A stretch of DNA of 64,000 nt from Apostichopus japonicus (lineage: Eukaryota > Echinodermata > Holothuroidea > Aspidochirotida > Stichopodidae). The stretch lies in assembly GCF_037975245.1 (NCBI RefSeq), contig NC_092572.1:28443989-28507988 (forward strand). Direction: 5' to 3'. The translations under genes and the position numbers were made by a program. Numbering within the stretch: position 1 is the stretch's first letter; each line of letters starts with the position of its first letter. This document shows positions 1 through 13,200 of the stretch, in pieces. The notes below the pieces were generated by a model, which was not told the origin of the DNA, searched no databases, and saw only the letters and a program-made list of their open reading frames with translations.

Positions 1-3000
1 GACACAAAGTGTGTGTTTAAATACACACAGTTATATTATTGTAGACTTGTTATACTGAATATTACAACATGAACATAATTAGGCTATCATTATTAATGTA
101 AACCTAAGATGTATGAACAAAGAACTTGCTTCTTAACACCATAACGTTCCCACTAGCTAAAGATAGGATGATTGGAATGTAACTGGAAGCTATTGACTAA
201 TAGTAGGTCTACTGGGTAGAATGTGCTTGTAAATAAAAACAGTGTAAGGACAATCCATGTTATACACCATATGTATTTATTAATGCATGCTTCACAGTGA
301 TAATGAACACATCCTGTAACCATCAATGTTCTTTGCAATGTTCTTTCAAATGCATTCTGTGAAATGTTAGATAATTCATAGTTCTACGGAATTTTCCTTT
401 ACAACATGTTATCAACCATAACATTAATATAGTACACAACAGAAAACATGAACTCTGAATGTTCTTTTCTCCCATCAGACTTACTATGTAAAGGAGGACA
501 GCACATTACCAACTTGCAATAACCACAGTGCACATACTTGTATATATGATACTGACAACCGTGAGCTACGTAAATTACATAAACTGGAATGGAAAACTCT
601 CTGATAGCATTTAAGAGGCAACACTGGCAAATTGACGGATGAAAAAAAAAAATAAGTAAAAAAAAACATATTACCCGATTTAACCGGTCAATTCTATTAT
701 TGACAAATGATGTGTTATTAAACTCCTAGTTGATTGCATTGTGTTTATGACCACAACCAAATTCGCAGTCTTCTTGTCGTATAACAAACATGCCTTCATT
801 ATTTACTTTGCTGAACTGATTGCTATTGTGGTAATTATACTGTATTAAAGTCCTCCTCCTCCTTCTTCTCCCCATTTAGTCATTGTAACTGTAACATATA
901 CTTTTTTGTACATTCAGTAGTACTACAGTATATTTGCTACAAATGCTGGTGATTTTCCGGTGATGTTAATGATGTCAGTGGTTGCTACCAGTTTCTACAA
1001 CATACATTACATTTGCCATACTTGCAGCTTGCAGGTAGAGTAGATCTTTAGACCGTTCTGATGTCAAACTTCCTGATAACTCCTTCAGATGAGAGCCTGG
1101 GGAGTTGCCCTGGGTTCATACCAACATCCCTGTACCCCATATTCAGATAGCAGCTTTATGTAGATGGGTTTTCTTGACAATAACCTTTGGTCAAAATAGC
1201 AGAGCTGGTTCCTTCTTTAGCAGTACTCTATTGCCACAGATGTTGTACCAAAGTTGGTGTCCCCAGCCCAGTCAGTTCACATTGTGCCCCTTGGATTAAT
1301 TCTGAGGCATAAATGAATCGATGACAAGGTGGCCACTTGAAGTCCTTTCCTTTAGATTCAAATCTGTACCTTTGCTACAATATTTTGCTTCTTCTTCTTC
1401 ATAGCTTGTATAAAGATAGCTTTAAGTGAACCGTATATAGACACTTTGTCTGTTGACCTCAAAGTTACAACAATTGTGGATACTAAGTTAATTTTCATTC
1501 TGTGCTAGATCACCGAGTACATGACTAACAACTCTGATGTCATAACTGTTTAAATCCTTTAATTTAACAAGCATCCTTGGAGCAAACTTTAGAAATTATA
1601 GGTCTGTTGGATGGTTTGGCCTTCAAGTTGGCATGTTGCTCTCCTGATTGTATCGAATTCAAAGCTGTTCATGAAAAAGAAATCATTCATTTCAAATCTA
1701 TTAATTCCACAGTTTGATGTCAGTTTGGTGTAAGTTTTCATTTAGTGATTATTCAATTCTATGTTGAATTATACATCTAGTACATTGTACAACATTTATT
1801 AAGATAGCCTAAGATAACATATTTAATTTGTAATATAAACTACAACTTTACAATAAGAATCATCAAGGTTGGTCCATCATCCAGAGCTTCACTGCAGAGA
1901 AAATGGTCCTTTTTATGTAAGGCTGGTTATGCAGTACAGCTATTGCAACCAATGTCAATTATATTAAACCAACTCCACTATTGTATCAATATTGGAACAA
2001 AGAACATAAATTTTGACACCATCATTCCAATGATGGATTTCCAACTTAATTATCGAACTGCCCTGGAACAGGATTTTAGTTCAGAAAATGACCTGTCACG
2101 TAGATAGAGATTACCAATTCTGTTTCTATATCCTGTTTCTTAACTTTATAATGATATACTGATTTTGTCATTGCAGACTGTCTGATATAGAGAAGATGCT
2201 CAATAAAAGCCAGGGGGGTCCACTAGTTTAGGGTCCTCGGTGACTGGAGTGTGTTTGAGTTTAACCCCTTTGTGGAAGACTGCAGTTACCTGGTGGGCTG
2301 TAGTTTGGAAGGCTGTTCCCTGTGGAGTTTGGTGCCAGATCCGGGGTACCCAATCTGCTCAAGCTTTCAGCCCCATGGTCTCCTCTCTACTTTCTAGATT
2401 TTGGTTATTTATCTGTCAAAAGTTACTGTATGTTTACCCTACCCTTATTCAATTTTAAGTATATCTTTAAAATGATATCGGTTTTCCCACAAATGTTTTC
2501 CCTACCTTCGTACAGCTCAAACTGAATCACATCACTACACACACGATCAATCAATCTTGACTTTTGACTTGGTATTTCTGACTGACTGGACTGACTGACA
2601 AAACTATGAATATATAACATACCATACGATATGCTGATGAACATGAACTCAAAGTATTACCGACATCTGTTCTCCATCACAGTATCCTTGTGTTTTGAAT
2701 CTCTGATTTGGTCATACTTGCTCGAGAGCTATGAAATGATCAATGACGTAAATGGTGTTAACACAAGGACAAGAAAAGTGAATGCATATTCATAGCTGTA
2801 ACTATGATGGTAGCTCATTACAAATGAAAGTATACCATTGTTATGTTATGAATGTTATCAATATCAGTTTAAAAGGTAAAACAAATAACTTTAAAAAAAT
2901 TGTTGATGCGCAACTGGAAACTGTGATCATTGCTTTATGAGAGTTTGAGGTTTGTTAACTTTTCTTATTTCTTGACATAATTAATTCAAATATATTTTTC

Positions 3001-3092
3001 TCTCACATCAATTCAAGTCAGGTACACTAGCTTATCATATCAAATATTTCAGAAACTAGTTATTACAGTTACAATGTTTAAAATATCCTCAC
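1..3092. other. No gene recognised
   Basis: AT-rich sequence with short frames only. Contents are a CT/CCT microsatellite near 850-875 and a GACTGACTG stretch near 2581-2600. I saw no conserved domain or transposon end. Confidence 0.5.
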
Positions 3093-3234
3093 CTTGACTT
3101 AGCATATTTTCTTTCCTACAAGAATCTGTCAATTGTTTATGAAGAACACTACAAGTCGTCTCACTATTGTATTTCTTCCTCCATGAAATGAGCAGTTGTG
3201 AGATCGCTTCCGTCAGACAAGCAGAAGGGATTGT
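3093..3234 (-). CDS. Orphan exon: C-terminal half of a death domain
   Basis: The reading frame ISQLLISWRKKYNSETT then VLHKQLTDSCRKENML matches helices 4-6 of a death domain, with the conserved Trp. It has an ATTATCCAG acceptor at 3235 (phase 0) and an AGTCAAG|GTGAGG donor at 3093 (phase 1). No N-terminal half was found upstream, and the main gene already has its stop at 3954. It may be the remains of a third death domain, an alternative 3' exon, or part of a neighbouring duplicate gene. Confidence 0.45.
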
Positions 3235-3953
3235 CTGGATAATGAAAGGTTTCACCTCAGTGCGACCTCCCGCCTGGTTCTAACCACTTATTAGTTTTCT
3301 TATTGGATGCCAGCTTAAACAGATGAGATGAGTTAAACAAATAATTAATGATATAAAATGTTCCATATGTAAGAGACAATAAGATGTTTTAATGTTGACA
3401 GTGTTTTTTATCAATATAAACACTATTAGAAAGTCTTATGGCTGTGCAATCCAAATGATACAGCATATCATACATAGAGGTGTCATACATAAAATATCGT
3501 TCCCACAATTATGTTTTGGAGCATGTTAATATTAGTGTCTTACATGACCACAGACAGTATTAAAAGTTGTGGTGCACAACAAACTAACCATGTTTCCTCT
3601 CTTAAACAAGCATTTTTGTAAATATGCAGTGACAAGATATTACTTACATTTAAACAGAAATATTAAAACTAACATCACATCATTTCTGGGCATAAATGAG
3701 AAAATAGCACATTATACACAGATTGTTTGCTGTTTAAAGGGGGTAAAGTCAGTAGCTGCAGTGGAATGTACTGTAGTCTTTCTTTTTAACATTCCTTTTA
3801 GCCAACATTAGCTGTTACAGTAATTGTTGGCAACTACTCTCTTTGAATATTCATTGTGTCTGTCAATAAATGTCAGATAGATTAGTTCTCACATTTTTTA
3901 TCACATCCATTTAGAATATACATTAGTTAATGTCCTTTGTGCTATTTATATTA

Positions 3954-4208
3954 TTACATAGAATTTTCACCTTCTTCATACAGCTCCTCTTGCAAGTCTG
4001 TGCGGCCAGCTGCTTTTAATGCCTCTCCCAGTACTCTGTATGTGGCTTGACTTCCATTGTTCTGTTTCCAAGTCTTCAACATCTGATAAACAATTTCCAT
4101 GTGTCCCTCGTTGGTAAATTCTCTAACAAGAATGTTAAACTTTGACTCATCTATTCTAAGATTGCGACCTACATCTTTCCAAATTTCTGGAATTTTTCCT
4201 GACAAATC
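3954..4208 (-). CDS. Exon 17: C-terminal death domain 2 and stop
   Basis: The exon encodes residues 1605-1688, ending in a TAA at 3956-3954. It is a death domain: IWKDVGRNLRIDESKF, then IVYQMLKTWKQNNG, then VLGEALKAAGRTDLQEELY. It is very similar in layout to exon 12. The acceptor is ACTTTGTTACAG at 4209, phase 0. If the ZU5 self-cleaves, this domain stays with the UPA on the C-terminal fragment, as the CARD does in NLRP1. Confidence 0.9.
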   Translation of the reverse strand, partial: DLSGKIPEIWKDVGRNLRIDESKFNILVREFTNEGHMEIVYQMLKTWKQNNGSQATYRVLGEALKAAGRTDLQEELYEEGENSM

Positions 4209-7200
4209 CTGTAACAAAGTAAAAAATAAGGAGGCTATGCTTACTGAGTATATCTTCAAAGATTGATCAGGTCTCCATTTAAGGCCCCAGTGTAATGTCA
4301 AATCCTGTAACTGAGTATAATGTATTTTCATTATTTTATGAGATAAGCTATACAAACTGATTGCCCTGACACATATTCATGTATGCATGTTACAAACTAG
4401 CTGCAATAGAAGAAAGATTGTTACTGCTCCAACTTTACCCTCAAAGCGCCATATGTTACTTTTGAAGATTCAATACATCTTGTCTGCTGTGAAAGTTGGA
4501 CATCCCTTGTCAGTGATAGTGAAAGACTGTCTGAGTGGGGTGCTGTCAGTCTCTGCAATGAGATATGAGTTAAGTTTGTTTATGATAAGATTACTAAAGT
4601 TTTTGAAGAGAGTGTATGACCAAATTAAATAGTCATTTTCATAAACAGTGTGATATATTATGTTAGGTTTAAGGTATCTCACATCAAAATTTTGTTTATA
4701 CTTCTCTTTGGAATATATTTTCAAACAATGAATAGACTGTTACTATCATGGAGGTATATGTGTCTACAGGTGTAGATTCATTCAAGTGTCTCTTCGTCAA
4801 GGCTTGGACATGAGTTGAAATGAGTCACACACAATTGTTAGTGATATTTTTACAAAATATTGACATCTAAAATGAAAAGGACTTTAAAAATTCACTTGTG
4901 AAAACTGCCTGGTACGCTTAGAATTAGCAACTATTGAAAAGTTAATTTATAAGGGTCATACCGCTTTATACTTTTTTTAAATGGCACCACTGATAAAAAC
5001 AGATGCCAGCACACTCTAGCAGTTTGATGAAACAGTCCAGCCAACTTTCGAGTTTAACACAGCAATTATTTCATGAAAACAAGCATTGATGCAACACTTT
5101 ATTTCAAGAGAAGTCCACCATTAAACATCCAAGGATTAAAGCAAGAATGTTTGTAAAGATTAAAGGACAACCATAACATTAAATAAAGATGCATAACTTA
5201 CTGTTACTTACTGTTAGACCCAAGCATGCTCAAATGGATCAGGACAAATGTAGATTAAATAACTATTTACAAACCTTGTGTGGGACTCTCAATTCAATTG
5301 TTCTTTTCTGAGTAACTTTGAAGTAAAAATAACAATCTTCCTCTTCAACTTTATCAAAGGAAAACGGGCACGAAAATTCTTGATCACTCTCTACTTCCTC
5401 GAATGGAATTTCCTGCAGCAAAGGAAAATTATAAGTGCATGTTTCATGTTTTACTGCATGGTGCATGCAATACCAAGACTGACATAGCAATGACAATGGT
5501 TAAAAATACAGAACCAGAGCCCAAACGGGCACTGTGGTTCCTTGTTTAGTGAATGTGTTGGGCCCAGATGGTCCCATAAGATTTAGGCCTACTGTACATG
5601 TACCAGTTATTAACCAACTTATTGTATAACAAGTTTGGGTACAATCACTCTGACGGTTGCAGAGTTAATGCAATGTAAAAATAGTGAGCCCGATTGGAAC
5701 CCACAAATTTAAGAATGTGTCCCAAATTGCATTTGAGTTGTGAATACAATTTGGGGCCAGGAATATTTTGGGGCCCAGATAGTCCCCAAAATAGGCCAAC
5801 ATGTACCAGTTTTTAACTAGCAACTGCATACCAAGTCTGGTTACACTCGGACTTAATGTTGCATCTTCTCACTATAAAACATCTATATTGAAAGTACTGT
5901 ATGACAAATATCCACCACTCCATTGTTGAGTTATCGCGGACCGAAGCAAGTGTCATAGAGGCATATGCACACATACACAAACATAAGCGTCAACCTAACT
6001 GCTTCCAGCAAAGATCCAAATTACAATAAAATGACACTCAATTCTGATATATGTTAGAACATTTAAATACAGGTTAACAGGTTACTTATACTACCATAAT
6101 CAATATAAATGTTCAGAAATCAGCCAGTACAACAAAGGGCTCTCCTGCATTCTAGTCGAGGGTGCAGTTTACAAAGGTCCTAATGTTTCACATCTCAGAA
6201 TCAAGGTATCACAATACTGTGAAAGCGCAATGCAACAAGCATGCCAATGTGCAGGATCAATTTGTGCGCAACATATGCTGGATGATCGACTGAAAGTTTC
6301 ACTTGTACAATTCCACTGAATGAAATTTTCCATAAGAAAGTACTACTTGAGGTGTTAAAACAACTTTTCTGACACGGAAATTCCAACAAATGTTCCAATG
6401 ATCTTTTCATATTTCTGTACCAGACTGCCAAAATGCATTGTGTTTACGATGATGTAACAAGAAGTTTTCTTCATGAATTTGACGTAATGTATAGTGAGGG
6501 TGTAAAACATACTCGATCTAAGTAAAGCAGTGTGATGTGACAAACAATAAATTCACGATGACACAGATTGTCCTGAAAGACCATTGACCTCAACAACAGG
6601 CTTCTTGTACTAAATGTGAAACAGCAACATACTAAATATGAAATCTGTCCTTGTTGAAATAGTGTGTAAAACATGATGTTTCACAATTTGACCCCTGGTG
6701 AACTCAAATGACCATTGACCTCCGTCCACAACATTAGACTTCTTGTACTCAATATTGTACAAGAACATACCAAACATGCGAATTGTCCAAGCTTCTCTTG
6801 TGATATTATGTTTAGGAAGGTGCGTTAACTAGTGTAGAGAGACAAGTAAGAGGGCAGTGAAGTAATTGGTTGGCGTGTGTTGACTTCAAATGGCATATTT
6901 GACCTCCACCAAAATCAATAGGCTTCTTTTACTCAAAGTTATACACCTTCTACACACCTAATATGAGATCTGTCCAAGCTTCCCTTCTTGAGATATCGTG
7001 TTTACAATGTTTTCACAATGTGGCACCTGGTAACCCCAAATGACCTTTGACCTCTATAAAAAACAAGACGCTTCTTGTTCTTAATGTGGTTCATATACAT
7101 ATTGAGAATGAGAAGCGGCCAAAGCTAACCTTCTTGAGATATCGTGTTTACAAGGTTTTCACAATTTGATCCCCGGTGACCCCAAATGACATTTGACATC

Positions 7201-10200
7201 CACCAAATCCAATAGGCTTTTTGTACTCAATATGGTTCTTCTTCATGCAAAATATGAAATCTGTCTATGCTTCCCTTCTTGAGATTATTCCCACTTGATT
7301 AGTGCGGCTACTTACGAGGGAATGACTTTCCTTCTGGACAAATTACTTATGCATTTCCCGCGCCATCGGCACTCAACTAATACAAAATGAAAAAATACCA
7401 CCAACAATACCGCAGCCTGCCAAGGGCAGCAGGTCTAGCCAGCTCCGTCTGGCTAGATCAGGTGCCTTGGCCTGGTCATTCAAAATTACCCCCAATCCAC
7501 GGCGTGTGGATGGGCGGGATCATGAAGTCATTCCCTCGTAAGTAGCCCTACTAATCAAGTGGGGATAAGTTTACATCGGGAACTCCTTACCTTCTGGAAA
7601 AATGACTTATGCAGCTTCCCACCGAAACCGGTAATGGGAGCAGGGAAATCACCGATGCTTTCTGGAGGCTAAACGATGCCAGATCAACTGGAACCTCTCG
7701 AACGACCGCAGTCAGCCATATTTGCTTCCTGGCGCAGGACGTCCCGTAAATAAGAGGAGATGGAAGTATAAGAGGACTTCTCCTCCAGCGGAACGCTTTT
7801 ATAGAGCGCCAGGGACACAGACATTGCCCTCACGTCATGCGCCCGCAATTGGGGTAAAGGAGTCTCCGGCACAGACCTCACCCGGTGATCTAGCGTGAGA
7901 TCGTATCTTTGGATGCACAGGAGTATGGCTTGCGCGAAATAACAAAGGAAGACAAAGGAAGGACTGCGTCCTGTGGAGGTACCACTCCAAAGAGCGGACC
8001 AGGCACCATACCTTTTTCCTCTGAGATGGAGGAGAAGATACCGATAATAATAATAATGGACATTTATAATGCACCATTATCCTTTCAAAAAGACGCTCAT
8101 GCCACAGTGACACAAACAGTGCGACAGCAAAACAGTAAACATAGTAAAGGACAAAAGTGCAAGCAAAACTGGGCAACAGTGAACAGTTAATTCAACAGTT
8201 TTCATCAGATGAGTCTTGAGAGAGCATTTCAAAGAAGCAAGAGATGCACTGTGTTTTACATATTCTGGAAGGCTGTTCCACAGAGCAGCAGCAGCAAAAG
8301 TTCTTTTGCTCCATGATCGATTTGAGCGATTTTCACACAGAAGTAATTGATTGTGTCATCTCATGAAACTGTGATTTGCGTGATATGGTTGCAGAAGTTC
8401 TGGCAAGTAGAAAGGCGAAGTTCTAACAAACTAGCAATATCTGAAAATCAATATTTCAAAAATAATTCGGTGTTTGATCGGGAGCCAGAATAATTCTCTC
8501 AGAATGGGTGTGACATATTCTCTTGGCTTGGAATGGGTGACAAATCGTGCAGCAATGTGCTGCAGTCTTGCAAGTCGGTTGATTTGTATTTCTGGTAGAC
8601 CGTAAAGGAGAGAATTTATCCCATGTCAAGGCGTGATGTGACGTATGCATGGACTAGTTGTTCTGTAGCATTCTGTGTAAGGTATTTCCTAATAAGACCA
8701 AGGTTGCGAAGATGAAATGCAGCATTTCGAGATATTAAGGAAATGTGATCATTTAATGACATGTTGGCATCAAATATGGTACCCAGATTCCGCACTTTTG
8801 TTGATGTAGTTATGTTTGTGGTACCAATACGAAGGTGAGGGACTTTTACCTTTTCACGCGGCTGTTTTGATCCAAAAACAATTAATTCAGATTTGTCTTC
8901 GTTTAATTTAACGAAATTTTGCGTCATCCAAAGTTTAATGTCATCAATGCATAATTCTAGGTGATGCAGTGCATAAGTGGCCTCAACTTGATTTGGATTG
9001 AACAAAATGTAAATTTGTGAGTCTTCTGCATAGAAATGTTATTGTAGATTGTAGTTCGGAATAATTTGTCTGAGTGGGCCAGTGTATAAGGAACACAGCA
9101 ACGGTCCAAGGACATATCCCTGGGGTTCACCAAATTCCACCTCGGTAGGAGGTGAGCAATGATAAATAGTTTTAATATATTGTGATCTGTCTGTGAGATA
9201 TGATTGGAACCATTTCCAAACTGTCTTATCTAAACCTAAAGATCGAATAGAAGCTAAGCCGAAAAGTGCCGGCAAGAAGTCCATCGTTTGGGCTTTCGAC
9301 AGGAAGGACAGGTGCTGGACCAGACACACTCCATGCGGTTCAAACTTATATGACCCGGCAACACCGACAGCGCATGGAGGGCACTTCGACGTCAAGCCGA
9401 TGCAGCTGCGAGAAGGAACGCCTCTTCAAAGACAACTCCAACAAAGGACAAGAAGACATGGGCTGAAAGAGAGGAGAAGTCAGGAGATTGAGGAACGATT
9501 TTATATCCCACAAAAGGACCTAGGCCTTGGCCGTTTTTAACCCGATGGCACGGACCAGGAGATCCAGGGATCAAGTGGATGAAACAGTAGCACCCCTGGC
9601 CACACCCTCGTAGATAACACCAAATGCAGTCCAATAACCCCTGACGGTATTGACCGGCTTACCCTTCTCAAACATTTCCCTTACAAAGTCTGTCACATCC
9701 TCGACAGCGCCGTAGTCGGATGACCTGGCGATTGGCACATCATTTGTGTACTATCGTGGTCTCTAATCAAATGGGTGAAGGTGGAATGTCTCCTGCCGTG
9801 GGATACCGACAAGGCAGCCTCCTCCAAAAGGCCCTCCTTTTGGAGGAAACGCCTGACAATTTCCGTGCAACCAAGTGGAGAGATTCTATGTGATCATGGA
9901 CCCTGCACCCACCTGGGAGGATCAGGGGGTACGGGAGGGGATGAAGGATCTTGGAATCTTCGCCATGAGGCCCAAAAGCAGGCGGAACTTTATTCGTGAG
10001 GGCCAGATGTTTGCGATCAGGATCACCCGACGCCGGGTAACCAAGCCTTCTCCAGCGTCTTCCCCACCAGAACATACAGCAAGACAGGACAAACTCTGCT
10101 GTGTGTCCCCCCACCCCCCTCCTCATGGTGGCAAGGGAGGAGGTTCCGTGATCTCAGAGAAGCAATTCGATGCACGCCATATGAGAAAATTAATCACTCG

Positions 10201-13200
10201 AATGGGTATATTTCTTGGACCATTGAGAGATCTCTGGGTGTGCAGGCTTGCAAGAGCCACTCCGAAATAAGGAGCTGAAATGTTAAGGCCATATCGTGCC
10301 GCACGATCGAAGCTCCTGAAGTCCTCTGATTGGTGGGCCAATGGGGGAACTAAACGACAAGCCTGAGCAGCACTCTTCCTTTCATTAGAAATGCGAGCAA
10401 TGCATGATCCCATAGGATCAGGCCTTCCCACGATATGTAACACAAAAAGTTACCAAAACTCACGGACCAACACCCGAAGTCCTCCTCAGAGAGGACGTCC
10501 CCAGACGGCTCGACATCGGGGCCAGGAAAGGTAAAACGGTCACTGTCTGAGAGACCTAAAAGCCACTTCTAACTGTCCCCTCACGGGGGCGATCGGGAAG
10601 AAGGCGAGGAGAGACGTCGTTATTTCTGTAAGAACCAAAGCTACCCACTTCCGAAAACGAGTCAGAGGGATGGACCTCAATTTCTGGTTCCCGAATAGGT
10701 GAAGTAGCAGTTGGATCTGTAGTAAGGCCCTGATGGGGCGAGGCCAATTCAAGCAGCAGAGTACACACTACCGCAAATAATCAGCGAAGGGTAGCGACCG
10801 ACTCCTTCAAGGCGTGAGGAGAGAAACCACTGTGGGGTCCTCCGGCAGCACTGATGAGTGGTGACGGGGGGTGACGGGAGCGTTTCCGTCTCAGACGGAA
10901 CTCCTGTTCGCTAGACGAGAAGCATAGGAGGACGCCCCCTCCCAATTGTCTCGTTTTCCTCTGTCTTCTAGCGGGGGAATGGCCCCTAGTTTTGGGCATG
11001 GTTGAAAAATGGGAGGAAAAACCTCTTAAACAAAGTCTCTTCGCTGAGGTGAAGGTAAAAGACCACATGGTCGTGCCCCAGGAGAACTCCATAAGGTACC
11101 GGAGTGGATGTAGCAGCCCAGAACGAAGTAGAGTGATACAACAACCACACCTCTAGGAGCTTCCATTCAGGAGTTATGGGCAAAGAACCACTGTGAAAAC
11201 TTTTGAGGGACTCGAGCCCCCCCCCCCTCCCACCAGTCTGAGTGGAAAGGCCAAGAGACTCCAGTGGAGCATAGCTAAAAGGCCACACTAGGGTAACCTC
11301 TGAACTAACCTGAACCCAGAGGGTTCAAGGATGAGGAAGAGACGGGCCAATACGTTACTGTCACTACCTCCGAAACTGTTGGAAAGAAGGCCTCTCAGCT
11401 CCACCGTAGAAGAGCGTGGCCCTTCGAAACTGTGTCTGTGGGTAGAACAGAAGCAGACCCGAAGGCCAAATGAGAAAAAAAATTCATCTATTTCTTCCCC
11501 ATAAACATGTTATGAAAAGATAAGGAAGGGGGGAACCTAAAGGCTCAAAAGGCTTCCATAGCAAGTAAGGACTACTGTACGTGACCAAAACCACTTGGGC
11601 AGAGCTCTGGAGGGCGCGAACTAGAGTCCCAGCGCCGGTACACGGTACTACAGCCCTGAACAGCCTAAGGCCTATACACAACCAAGTACATATAAAACAG
11701 AGCCTACATACAGCACGTACAACGAAGCAAAAACCACAGACCGAAGGGTCTAAGGGGGCCTGTAGGGGAAACAAGCCGGAGCGGAACTGCTAATGTTCCG
11801 CAGAGGGAGAGGAGGCCCCGGAGGGGCTCGAAGGGCCCATCTTTCCCAGGGCAGGGTGCAAACAAAACCACAACTCACATCCGAGGCAAGATTGATGAGC
11901 TCCCACTCACAACAGTATGAAGGGAACTGGTCGGGAATGCTCCGCTGCGGCTGAACACGGAAGGAAGGAAAAACCCTTCACCGATGACATAGGGTGGATG
12001 AAGGGATCCCGAAGGGACTAAAAAGGAGCGAAGGAGCGAACTCACTAAATCGGGAGTAACAGGGTTTTAAAGTGAACTCAGCGGTTGCTAAAATCATGCA
12101 AAAACCTCCGACGTTGACTTGCTCTTAACAGTGCAAGTCACAGGGAAGGAATAACCAGGCCAAAGCACCTATTCTGGCCAGATGGAGCTGGTTAGACCGG
12201 CTTCCCTTGGCTGGCTACGGTATAGTTGGTGGTAGTTTTTCTAGTGAGTTGAGCGCAGATTGCGCCGGAAAATGCATAAGTAACTTGTCCAGAAGGATAA
12301 GAGTTCCCGATGTAAGTATTGTGTATTGTGTATTCAGATTTTGACCCTGGTGACCCCAAATGACCTTTGACCTCTACAAAAGCACAAGCCTTCCTGTCCT
12401 TACTATTAAGGTCATCCTACTTACAAAATATGAAATATGTCCAAGCATCTCTTTTTGAGATATCAAGTTTACAACGTTTGCACAATTTGACCCCAATTTA
12501 ACTCCCAAAACACGCTAGGCTTCTTGTACTCAAAAATGTACTCCTACACACAAAATAGGAGATCTATCTAAGCTTCCTACCTTGAGATATCGTGTTAAAA
12601 GCTGGTCGTCACAACTGCATGCAAACACCCACCCCCACACCCACGCCAGCATGAATGCGCCAGCATGAATGCGCCAGCATGAATGCATAGGTTACGGTTA
12701 TCATCAAAACCAATAACTACAAACGAGCTTATGGTAATCAACTGATAGTACCACTACATTGGATTCTTAGACCTATAATGTCCGATAAGAACCTAATTAC
12801 CTTTAAGTTTGTGCCTTCACTGCATTTCCAAGACTCTGGCCGTATCTTTTCAAGGTATATCTTCAAAGGTAATCGTCCATCTTTCCAAAATGAGAATGGT
12901 TTTTCTTGCAAGACTCTCAAATTATTCTTCTCAATTATCTTAAAGGATTAATCAAAACAAAGTACTGAAAAACTCATAAAGAAATGCAGGATATGCATGT
13001 GAAAAGATATTACAATCTGAATGGCTAGATATAGTGTTTATGGATCTATTTCTTTTTCATGACATTCCTACACAATGATCTTGAAAAATGTTTATCATTA
13101 TTTATGTGTAACATTCCTGGATAAGTCTTATTGGAACAGGGAGTAGTTCCAAGACATTGGAAAATTTAAGAGAACATAACATATAAGACAAAGGAATTTA

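Larger units (their letters stand above)
7330..12316 (-). mobile_element. DIRS-like element remnant with inverted terminal repeats
   Basis: About 160 bp at 7330-7490 recurs inverted at 12150-12310 (shared blocks include TACCACCAAC, CCAGCTCC, CCTTGGCCTGG). A further partial copy of the end starts at 7571 (ACATCGGGAACTC). The interior is more GC-rich than its surroundings. A tyrosine-recombinase-like tail lies at 7684-7881. Gag-like fragments rich in Arg and Ser are at 10500-11100, and a C-x2-C frame is near 9380, all on the minus strand and all broken. Inverted ends plus a recombinase instead of an integrase fit DIRS; RT/RNase H was not found and may be deleted. A non-LTR copy sits inside. Confidence 0.5.

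Noticed and set aside
2423-2644. Minus frame ending near a donor-like site
   Set aside because: Its phase does not fit the orphan death-domain exon and it has no domain.
3954-4355. Full 133-codon frame as a single-exon gene starting at 4355
   Set aside because: The part upstream of 4208 is intron: a good acceptor sits at 4209 and the death domain starts exactly there.
9193-9540. Plus-strand 115-codon frame
   Set aside because: It overlaps the DIRS-like and non-LTR remnants, which are coding on the minus strand, and has no known domain.
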